Assembly: GCF_013870515.1 (NCBI RefSeq)
Contig: NZ_JACBXA010000043.1
Coordinates: 1 to 32,581 of the forward strand
Direction: 5' to 3'
DNA: 32,581 bases
From: Streptomyces albidus (ex Kaewkla and Franco 2022)
GTDB taxonomy: Bacteria; Actinomycetota; Actinomycetes; Streptomycetales; Streptomycetaceae
Below the pieces are notes generated by a model. That model was not told where the DNA came from. It ran no database searches and saw nothing but the letters and a program-made list of their open reading frames with translations. The position numbers were made by a program, and so were the translations under genes. Shown piece by piece: positions 1-6,651 of this stretch (the stretch's first letter is position 1; every line of letters begins with the position of its first letter).

Positions 1-1212
1 GGCGCCGGGCCGCGCGGTCCGCTGGAGGCCGAGCTGACGCGCTCGCACGGACACGCCCTCGTCGTCGGCCCGTCGGGCACCGGCAAGACGGAGTTGCTCC
101 GCTCGCTCGCCGCGTCGCTGTCCGCCGGGGGGCGGCCCGACCGTCTCCACCTCGTCCTGCTCGACGGTGACGGCTCCGCCCGCGACGGTCTGCGGACCTG
201 CCTCGAACTGCCGCACGCGCGGCATCATCTGGCGGCGAGCGACCCGGTGGAGATGCGGGAGTTCGCGCAGTCCCTCAGCGGCGAACTGAAGCGGCGCGCG
301 GAACTGATCGGCGACGAGAGCACGTACGAGGAGTTCGCGCGCGGGGCATCCCGCCCCGGCCACCGCGTCGTCCCACCGCGCAACTCCCCCCACCGCGACG
401 GCGCTCGTACGGGCGCGGAGGCCGTCGTCCCCGAGCGCGTCGAGCAGCAGACCGCCGATCCGTCCGCAACGGGATCCGGGCAGGGGCCGGAGACCGTCCA
501 CGGCACGCTCCGGCTCCGCACCACGCAGGCCCAAACCGGTGGCACCTCCGGCTCGTCCGCAGGCCGTGGCACCGAACCGGCCGGACGGGATGTGCCCGCC
601 GCCACGGACGAGGCCTTCGTTCAACACTTGGACGCACAGAGCGCTCCGGTCCCCCGCCTGGTCATCCTCGTCGACGACTTCGACACCCTCGTCGACCCCG
701 CTCTGGGCAACCCGGGCCGCCCCGCCGCCGGTTCCGTCGTACGGGCCCTGGAGGCCGTCGCTCGGGACGGCGCGCGACTCGGCATGCACGTGGTCGCGGC
801 GAGCGGCCGGCCGGACCGTACAGCCGGTACGGCGGTCGCTCAGGCGGCGGCGCTGCGCGCCGAACTGTCCCGCTCGGGCGACCCCGCGGGCGACGAGGAG
901 GCGATCCCCGGAAGGGGCAGTCTCATCGCGTCTGACGGCTCCATGACCGCCTTCCAGGCAGGTCGGGTGACCGGGCGGATCCCGCGGACCTCCACGCAGC
1001 GTCCCACCGTCGTGCCGCTCGACTGGACCCGTGCCGGAGACCCTCCGACGAGCCGCCCCGTGAGGGAGCTCGGCAACGGCCCGACGGACCTCGCTCTGCT
1101 CGCGAGCGCGGTGGGCAGGGCGGCCCGCTCTCTCGGGCTGGACCCACAGGAATCGGGCACGTCAGCAGCGATCAGATCACGGAGTGGTCAAGATGAGGTT
1201 CTTGAAAGCTGA
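1..1212 (+). CDS. FtsK/SpoIIIE-type ATPase domain protein, C-terminal part (5' end outside window)
   Basis: The reading frame is open from base 1 and ends at TGA 1210-1212, so the N-terminus lies upstream. The visible part starts just before a Walker A motif (GPSGTGKT, about bases 67-90). It continues with a strand matching LHLVLLDGDG and a Walker B-like LVILVDDFDTLVD near 658-700. Together these match the last P-loop domain of actinobacterial FtsK/SpoIIIE-like proteins, often fused to FHA domains and related to EccC of type VII secretion. Between Walker A and Walker B lies a Pro/Gly/Ser/Thr-rich stretch of roughly 100 residues (bases about 340-640) that looks disordered and is not part of the fold. 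The role is inferred from the family: an ATP-driven motor or regulatory ATPase. The substrate cannot be told. It is probably not co-functional with the downstream ABC importer genes, which start 145 bp later. Confidence 0.75.
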   Translation, partial: GAGPRGPLEAELTRSHGHALVVGPSGTGKTELLRSLAASLSAGGRPDRLHLVLLDGDGSARDGLRTCLELPHARHHLAASDPVEMREFAQSLSGELKRRAELIGDESTYEEFARGASRPGHRVVPPRNSPHRDGARTGAEAVVPERVEQQTADPSATGSGQGPETVHGTLRLRTTQAQTGGTSGSSAGRGTEPAGRDVPAATDEAFVQHLDAQSAPVPRLVILVDDFDTLVDPALGNPGRPAAGSVVRALEAVARDGARLGMHVVAASGRPDRTAGTAVAQAAALRAELSRSGDPAGDEEAIPGRGSLIASDGSMTAFQAGRVTGRIPRTSTQRPTVVPLDWTRAGDPPTSRPVRELGNGPTDLALLASAVGRAARSLGLDPQESGTSAAIRSRSGQDEVLES

Positions 1213-1357
1213 CAACGTATTGCGGGCGCTCCGCGTTCAGGCGTAGGACTTTGCGCACGGGACTGAGGGAGTGGACCAGAAGCCCTCACGCCTTGTGACC
1301 AAAACGGCACGGCGTTCGAAATCGGGCATCGTGCCTCCGATGGGGACGGCGGGAGCT

Positions 1358-2776
1358 ATGCGTAAAAGGGTTCGTGCGACTGGTACTTCAAGCACCAGGA
1401 GCCACACCAGCATCTTCAACACCAGGGCGACTGCACGTGGCGCTGTGGCGCTCTGCGCCGTCGCGGCCCTGTCGCTGACAGCCGCCTGTGGCGGCGGGGG
1501 CGACAAGGAGGAAGACAAGGGCGGCGCCTCCCAGGCCGACGAGAACACCGTCAAGCTGCCCAAGCTCAAGGGCGAGAAGATTCAGGTCGCGGCCGTCTGG
1601 ACGGGCGACGAGGCCAAGAACTTCGGCAAGGTCATCGACGAGTTCAAGAAGCGCACCGGCGCCGAGGTGGAGGTCACGCCCACCGGTGACAACGTCGCGA
1701 CCTACCTCGGTTCCAAGATCGAGGGCGGCTCGCCGCCGGACGTCGCGATGCTGCCCCAGGTCGGCGTGCTGAACCAGTTCGCAGAGAAGGGCTGGCTCAA
1801 GCCGGTCGACAAGGCCACCCAGGACCAGCTCGGGAAGAACTTCTCCAAGGGCTGGCAGGAGCTCGGTGCCAACAAGGGCAAGCAGTACGGCGTCTACTTC
1901 AAGGCCGCCAGCAAGTCCCTGATCTGGTACAACAACGCCGCGTACCAGAACGCCGGCGTGAGCGAGGCGAAGACCTGGAAGGACTTCATCAAGAACAACC
2001 AGACCATCGCGGACTCCGGTGTGGAGCCGGTCTCGGTCGGCGGCGGCGACGGTTGGGTGCTCACCGACTGGTTCGAGAACATCTACCTCTCGCAGGCAGG
2101 TCCCGAGAAGTACGACCAGCTCGCCCAGCACAAGATCAAGTGGACCGACCCCTCGGTCAAGAAGGCCCTGACCACGCTCGCTGAGCTGTTCGGGAAGAAG
2201 GAGCTGCTCGCAGGCGGCAACAAGGGCGCCCTGCAGACCGACTTCCCGACGTCCGTCACGAAGGCCTTCGATTCGACGGACACCCCGAGTGCCGCCAGCG
2301 TCTTCGAGGGTGACTTCGTCGGCATCAACGTCGCCAACGACACCAAGGCGAAGATCGGCAAGGACGCGAAGGTCTACCCGTTCCCGTCCGTCGACGGTGA
2401 GGCCCCGGTCGTGACCGGTGGTGACGCCGCTGTGGCGCTGAAGGAGAGCAAGGGCGCACAGGCCCTGCTGACCTTCCTCGCCTCCCCCGAGGCCGCGGCC
2501 GTGTGGGCGGAGGGCGGCGGTTTCGTCTCGCCGAACAAGAACCTGGACCTCAAGGCCTACCCGAACGACGTCCAGCGTGAGATCGCCAAGGCGATGATCG
2601 GAGCGGGTGACGACTTCCGCTTCGACATGTCCGACCAGGCCCCGGCCGCCTTCGGCGGCACCAAGGGCAAGGGTGAGTGGAAGGCGCTGCAGGACTTCCT
2701 GAAGAACCCGAAGGACGTCGCCGGCGCACAGAGCGCCCTCGAGGCGGCAGCCGTCAAGGCGTACAAGAAGGACTGA
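1358..2776 (+). CDS. Sugar ABC transporter substrate-binding lipoprotein (SBP family 1, AglE-like)
   Basis: From ATG 1358 the product is 472 residues. It has a basic N-terminus, a hydrophobic segment (about 27-41) and a lipobox LTAAC with the lipidated Cys at about 44, followed by a Gly-rich and Lys/Asp-rich tether. It should therefore sit on the outer face of the membrane and capture sugar for the two permeases downstream. The mature part has the family-1 solute-binding layout, including GVYFKAASKSLIWYNNAAYQ and a WAEGGGFVSPNK segment near the C-terminus. The texture resembles alpha-glucoside binding proteins (AglE), but the substrate is inferred only. Start choice: GGGAG sits immediately upstream of ATG 1358, although spacing is short. 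In-frame starts at GTG 1271 and ATG 1340 would lengthen the N-terminus before the signal peptide and lack good ribosome sites. The 145-bp gap upstream is the likely promoter region, but no clear -35/-10 or operator was recognised. Confidence 0.85.
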   Translation: MRKRVRATGTSSTRSHTSIFNTRATARGAVALCAVAALSLTAACGGGGDKEEDKGGASQADENTVKLPKLKGEKIQVAAVWTGDEAKNFGKVIDEFKKRTGAEVEVTPTGDNVATYLGSKIEGGSPPDVAMLPQVGVLNQFAEKGWLKPVDKATQDQLGKNFSKGWQELGANKGKQYGVYFKAASKSLIWYNNAAYQNAGVSEAKTWKDFIKNNQTIADSGVEPVSVGGGDGWVLTDWFENIYLSQAGPEKYDQLAQHKIKWTDPSVKKALTTLAELFGKKELLAGGNKGALQTDFPTSVTKAFDSTDTPSAASVFEGDFVGINVANDTKAKIGKDAKVYPFPSVDGEAPVVTGGDAAVALKESKGAQALLTFLASPEAAAVWAEGGGFVSPNKNLDLKAYPNDVQREIAKAMIGAGDDFRFDMSDQAPAAFGGTKGKGEWKALQDFLKNPKDVAGAQSALEAAAVKAYKKD

Positions 2777-2791
2777 CGCACGCGGCACCAC

Positions 2792-2835
2792 CACCTGTGC
2801 CGGGCCCGTCGCGAACGACGGGTCCGGCACAGGTG
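2792..2835 (+). terminator. 20-bp intra-operon hairpin between binding-protein and permease genes
   Basis: Arms at 2792-2811 and 2816-2835 are complementary over 20 positions, with a single G-U wobble and a CGAA loop. The hairpin begins 15 bp after the binding-protein stop codon and ends 57 bp before the first permease start. No T-run follows. In sugar importer operons such a structure commonly causes partial termination or protects the 3' end of the upstream mRNA, so that binding protein is made in excess over permease. That role is inferred here. Confidence 0.75.
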
Positions 2836-2892
2836 ACGCCGCATCACCAGCCCTCACCCGACCTGGAAACCCGGACAAGGGACACCACCGTC

Positions 2893-4320
2893 ATGCCCAC
2901 CCCCACCCCCACCCCACCGACAGACGAACCACCAGGGGGCGAATCCCGTCCCAGCGCCGTCATCGCCACCCAGCCGAACGGCGCCTTTGCGGCCTCTGCC
3001 GCTCCGGCAGGCAAGCCCTCGCCGCCCAGCGTCTCCGTGATGCGCTCGCGCCCCTGGATCGCCTTCGCGTTCCTGATGCCGGCGCTGCTGCTCCTGGGCG
3101 CGCTCGTCGTCTACCCGATCCTGTACTCGATCTTCCGCAGCACGCTGGACGCCTCGGGGTCGAGCTTCATCGGACTCGGCAACTACGTCGAGGTCTTCAC
3201 CGACGACAACATCCTGACCGCGTTCAAGAACAACATCATCTGGGTCATCGTCGTCCCGTCCGTGTGCACCGCCCTGGGTCTGATCTTCGCGGTCCTGACC
3301 GAACGGGTGCGCTGGGGCACGGCGTTCAAGCTGATCATCTTCATGCCGATGGCGATCTCCATGCTCGCCTCGGGCATCATCTTCCGGCTCGTCTACGAGC
3401 AGGACCCGAAGCAGGGCGTCGCCAACGCCGTCTGGGTCGGCGTGCACGACACCTTCGCCGAGTCCTCCGCCTGGCCCGGCGCCCGTCCACGGCCCAACTC
3501 GGAGCTTGCCAAGTCGGCCGGCGGTGACTTCACCACCAAGTCGGCGGTCTCCGGCTCCGGCCCGGCCAACCTCGCGCTCGTCGGCGTCCCGCCGAAGGAC
3601 GCGGCGGGTGCCGCCGAGGCGAAGACCGCACCGGCCGGCAAGGCGGGCGCGGTCACCGGGACCGTGTGGCTCGACTTCGCCCCGGGTGGCACCGGCAAGC
3701 CGGACGTCATCGACAAGAAGGAGAAGGCGCTCAGCGGCGTCAAGGTGGAAGCGGTGAAGGGCGGCAAGGTCGTCGGCACCGCGAAGTCCGCCGCCGACGG
3801 CACGTTCTCGCTTCCGGCGGACGCCGACGGAGCCAAACTCCGCCTGCCCGCATCGAACTTCGCGGCGCCGTACAACGGCATCGACTGGCTCGGCTCGACG
3901 CTGGTCACGCCCTCCATCATCGGCAGTTACATCTGGATGTGGGCGGGCTTCGCGATGGTCCTGATCGCGGCCGGACTCGCGGGCGTGCCACGTGAGTTGC
4001 TGGAGGCCGCGAGGGTCGACGGTGCCAACGAGTGGCAGGTCTTCCGCAAGATCACCGTGCCGGTGCTGGCTCCCGTCCTGGGAGTCGTCGTCGTCACGTT
4101 GATGATCAACGTGCTGAAGATCTTCGACCTCGTCTACATCATCGCTCCGAGCGCGAGCCAGAACGATGCCAACGTGCTCGCCCTCCAGCTGTATCTGTCG
4201 TCCTTCGGCGCGGGATCGAACCAGGGCGTGGGCAGTGCCATCGCCGTCATCCTGTTGCTGCTCGTCCTGCCGGTGATGGTTGTGAACATCCGTCGCTTGC
4301 GAAGGGAGTCCCGCCGATGA
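2893..4320 (+). CDS. Sugar ABC transporter permease 1 (MalF/AglF-like) with inserted extracytoplasmic Cna-B-like domain
   Basis: ATG 2893 gives 475 residues, preceded by an AAGGGA-type ribosome site. After a Pro-rich cytoplasmic tail (1-50) there are six membrane segments, at about 57-80, 113-135, 145-167, 340-362, 393-417 and near the C-terminus. The EAA loop (PRELLEAARVDGANEW, about 366-381) contacts the ATPase. The typical family length is about 300 residues. The excess comes from the N-terminal tail and from an insert at about 188-327 between membrane segments 3 and 4. Given the topology, the insert must face outward. The last half of the insert (about 253-320) reads GTVWLDF, then LSGVKVEAV and ADGTFSLP, the pattern of Cna-B/SdrD-B or carboxypeptidase-regulatory-like beta-sandwich domains. 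The preceding half (188-250) is Ala/Pro/Gly/Ser-rich linker. Its stop overlaps the start of the second permease gene (ATGA), so the two are translationally coupled. Confidence 0.88.
   Translation: MPTPTPTPPTDEPPGGESRPSAVIATQPNGAFAASAAPAGKPSPPSVSVMRSRPWIAFAFLMPALLLLGALVVYPILYSIFRSTLDASGSSFIGLGNYVEVFTDDNILTAFKNNIIWVIVVPSVCTALGLIFAVLTERVRWGTAFKLIIFMPMAISMLASGIIFRLVYEQDPKQGVANAVWVGVHDTFAESSAWPGARPRPNSELAKSAGGDFTTKSAVSGSGPANLALVGVPPKDAAGAAEAKTAPAGKAGAVTGTVWLDFAPGGTGKPDVIDKKEKALSGVKVEAVKGGKVVGTAKSAADGTFSLPADADGAKLRLPASNFAAPYNGIDWLGSTLVTPSIIGSYIWMWAGFAMVLIAAGLAGVPRELLEAARVDGANEWQVFRKITVPVLAPVLGVVVVTLMINVLKIFDLVYIIAPSASQNDANVLALQLYLSSFGAGSNQGVGSAIAVILLLLVLPVMVVNIRRLRRESRR
3649..3852 (+). other. Cna-B/SdrD-B-like domain within permease 1
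   Basis: This stretch encodes about residues 253-320 of the permease. The pattern is G-x-V-W-x-D, a charged turn (DKKEKALSGVKVEAVKGGKVVG), then T-x-K-S-x-x-D-G-x-F-S-L-P. That is the classic order of an Ig-like Cna-B or SdrD B domain, although it is short. It lies in a predicted outward-facing loop. A role in docking the lipoprotein or touching cell-wall polymers is inference. Confidence 0.6.
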
Positions 4321-5276
4321 CCGCGGTCAGTGCGGCCCAGCCCGAACCAGCCGCCGCTCCCAAGCCGAGCGCGACTCCGCCGCCCACCGGGCAGAAGAAG
4401 GAATCGGTCGCCTCCCGGCTGGTCACCATGACCGGCCACTGGGCAGTGCGGCTCGGCCTCGTCGTCGTCGCACTCGTGTGGCTGATGCCGACGGTCGGCC
4501 TGCTGAGTTCGTCACTGCGCAGCCCGGAGGACATCTCCGTCTCGGGCTGGTGGCAGATCTTCGACCTCAACTCCAGCTTCCCGTTCATCATCGACGCGGG
4601 ACAGCTCACCGGGGCGAACTACGACACCCTCCTCGCGAACGACCTGGTGACGGGCTCGCTCTTCACCACTCTGCTGATCACCGTCCCGTCCACCTTCACG
4701 GTCGTGATCATCGGAGCGCTCGCGGGATACGCCTTCGCATGGCTGGACTTCCCCGGCCGCGACTGGTTCTTCCTGATCGTCGTGGGACTTCTCGTCGTCC
4801 CGGTGCAGGTGGCCCTCATCCCGGTCGCCAAGCTCTTCAACACCCTGGGGCTGTTCGAGACCACACCCGGTGTGGTCATCTTCCACACGGCCTTCGGCCT
4901 GCCCTTCGCGGTCTTCCTTCTGCGGAACTTCTTCGCCGAGATCCCCCGCGAACTGCTGGAGGCCGCCCGCCTGGACGGTGCCGGCGAGGTACGGCTGTTC
5001 ACCCGTGTCGTGCTGCCCCTGGGCGGCCCGGCCATCGCCTCACTGGGCATCTTCCAGTTCCTGTGGGTGTGGAACGACATGCTGGTCGCTCTGATCTTCT
5101 CGGACGCCAGCAGCCCGCCGATCACGGTGGCCCTGCAGCAGCAGGTCCGTCAGTTCGGCAACAACATCGACGTGCTGGCTCCCGGAGCCTTCGTGTCGAT
5201 GATCATTCCGCTGATCGTCTTCTTCGCCTTCCAGCGCCAGTTCGTCTCCGGCATGATGGCCGGCGCGGTGAAGTAG
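4317..5276 (+). CDS. Sugar ABC transporter permease 2 (MalG/AglG-like)
   Basis: ATG 4317 overlaps the stop of the upstream permease gene (ATGA) and is served by GAAGGGAG about 10 bp upstream. The 319-residue product has a Pro/Ala-rich cytoplasmic N-terminus (1-30) and a first membrane segment at about 43-60. Further membrane segments follow, with an EAA loop (PRELLEAARLDGAGEVRLF, about 211-229) and a C-terminus ending in QFVSGMMAGAVK, typical of MalG-type subunits. It pairs with permease 1 to form the membrane channel. No nucleotide-binding subunit gene follows. In Streptomyces the shared ATPase MsiK energises several sugar importers from a distant locus, which is the likely arrangement here but is not shown by this sequence. 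The next gene is convergent and ends 50 bp downstream. Confidence 0.9.
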   Translation: MTAVSAAQPEPAAAPKPSATPPPTGQKKESVASRLVTMTGHWAVRLGLVVVALVWLMPTVGLLSSSLRSPEDISVSGWWQIFDLNSSFPFIIDAGQLTGANYDTLLANDLVTGSLFTTLLITVPSTFTVVIIGALAGYAFAWLDFPGRDWFFLIVVGLLVVPVQVALIPVAKLFNTLGLFETTPGVVIFHTAFGLPFAVFLLRNFFAEIPRELLEAARLDGAGEVRLFTRVVLPLGGPAIASLGIFQFLWVWNDMLVALIFSDASSPPITVALQQQVRQFGNNIDVLAPGAFVSMIIPLIVFFAFQRQFVSGMMAGAVK

Positions 5277-5325
5277 CCAGCTCAGCAGCACAACTGCACA
5301 GGGGACGACGCGGGGGCCGCCCCGG

Positions 5326-6282
5326 TCAACGGCTCCGGGCGCGCAGCGCCCGGGCCAGTTGGCGGGCGATCACGGGAGGCAGCACCTCACGGGCGACGCG
5401 ACGGGACAGTGAAGCGTTCCGCCGCCCTGAGGCGCCCTCCGCCCCCGCGCCGTTCCCCTTCCAGCCCCGGGCTCCGGCCCGGGGTTTCTCATGCCTGGAC
5501 ACCGGCAGCTGCGGGGCCGCGGCCTTGCGTCCTCCCACGAGCAGGAGCCGCTGCCCGGCCACCTCCTGCCACTGCAGCCAGCAGTCGCCGCGCTCCCTCA
5601 GCTCCGCGTGGAGCTCGTCCTGTGCGGCGGCGGGGTCGCCCCATGTGCCGTAGAACTTCTGGCTGCTGACGCATATGGGCCGCAGCCCGCCTTCGAGTAC
5701 GGCCTGCCAGGTGGCGCATGCGACACCCGGCGTGTGCGAGGAGCGGTAGTCGTCGAGGACGACGACGCCGTCCGGCGTGAGCGCGCTGCGGGCCGCCGCT
5801 ATGTCGGGGCGCACGTGCTCGTACAGGTGCGACGCGTCCACGTGTACGAAGCGGCAGCTGCCGTCCGGGACTTCGTCGGGAACGACGGACGTCGGTGCGT
5901 GCAGCAGGCGCGGCAGCTCGTCGTGGAAGGAGAGGTAGTTGGCCTCGAACGCACGGCGGGTCAGTGTCGAGTACGAGCCGCGCATCTCTCGTTCGTTGTG
6001 CTCGGAGGGCGCCTCGGAACCGAACAGGTCGCACACCGTGAACGTCTCGTCCCCCCGGAGGTAGGCGCGCAGCATGATCGCGCTCTTGCCCATGTAGGCG
6101 CCCATCTCCAGCAGGTCACCGCTTTGTTCGCGCTCCCTCTGCCGCTGGAGGAACCAGTCGAAGAGCACGATGTCGGTGTTGTAGAACCAGCCGGGCACAT
6201 CGTGGAAGGACTGCGGCCGCGGCAATTCCTCGGGTGCCGGCGCTGCGGGTTCGCTGGCGTCTGTGGTGGCGGCTCGGATCAT
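5326..6282 (-). CDS. Class I SAM-dependent methyltransferase (Methyltransf_24 / TylF-like)
   Basis: Start ATG 6282 is preceded by GAGGAG about 9 bp upstream. The longer open frame to 6516 reads as non-coding sequence. The 318-residue product has an N-terminal Ala/Pro-rich segment (1-25). A SAM-binding motif I follows (LLEMGAYMGKSA, about 57-68), then VCDLFG (83-88), VHVDASHLYE (147-156) and VVLDDYR (174-180). This is the order found in class I methyltransferases of the TylF/Methyltransf_24 kind. The LDD and HVD acidic residues resemble metal-dependent O-methyltransferases acting on sugars. The tail (about 285-318) is strongly basic and amphipathic and may touch membrane or polymer. The divergent GT4 gene and the nearby CDP-glycerol transferase suggest O-methylation of a cell-wall glycopolymer. 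The substrate is unknown. Confidence 0.82.
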   Translation of the reverse strand: MIRAATTDASEPAAPAPEELPRPQSFHDVPGWFYNTDIVLFDWFLQRQREREQSGDLLEMGAYMGKSAIMLRAYLRGDETFTVCDLFGSEAPSEHNEREMRGSYSTLTRRAFEANYLSFHDELPRLLHAPTSVVPDEVPDGSCRFVHVDASHLYEHVRPDIAAARSALTPDGVVVLDDYRSSHTPGVACATWQAVLEGGLRPICVSSQKFYGTWGDPAAAQDELHAELRERGDCWLQWQEVAGQRLLLVGGRKAAAPQLPVSRHEKPRAGARGWKGNGAGAEGASGRRNASLSRRVAREVLPPVIARQLARALRARSR

Positions 6283-6651
6283 GGAGCGCTTCTCCTCGGA
6301 CGGGCGGAGACAAGATCGGTGCGGAACGGTGAACAGCAAGGCCACTGGGGGCGTGGAATCGCGTCCTGGAGCCCTGTATACGAGCCATCCGCTCCCGCAT
6401 GCACGCCCTGAAGGGCGTTCCGAGCAGGGCTTCCGCTGACCGACGGCACACGGCCACTGGCGGTTCAGCTGCTGTTGGGCGTCGGCCGACTTGAGCCACA
6501 TGTCCGCGAAGAACATCTGCCGAGCACATCTGTGCGGTGAACACGTCGCCTTCAGGTCCTACTGGCTATTTTCAGACCACGAAGGAACAATGCAGACAAA
6601 ATAGGGCATTAAGGATGCCAATTCGAGCAGCACCTGTGAGGACCTGGCCAG
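6283..6651. promoter_or_regulatory. Divergent promoter region between methyltransferase and GT4 genes (369 bp)
   Basis: No gene is seen here. On the minus strand TATACA (plus-strand 6375-6380, inside the palindrome GTATAC) is a plausible -10 for the methyltransferase, giving a leader of about 85 nt. No convincing -35 accompanies it. The last 90 bp before the GT4 start are clearly AT-richer than the rest of the window (around TATTTT 6567-6572 and 6590-6615), as expected for a promoter, but no confident hexamer pair was found. A small inverted repeat GCACA/TGTGC lies at 6524-6535. Confidence 0.4.

Noticed and set aside
1388..2878. Minus-strand open frame opposite the binding-protein gene
   Set aside because: It is antisense to a clear lipoprotein gene and its translation is Leu/Val/Gly-biased shadow sequence.
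5305..5325. Small GGGG/CCCC hairpin between the convergent permease and methyltransferase genes
   Set aside because: The stem is only 4-5 bp, too weak to call a terminator in DNA of this GC content.
6283..6516. Longer N-terminus for the methyltransferase
   Set aside because: The upstream in-frame codons lack family similarity, while ATG 6282 has GAGGAG at good spacing.
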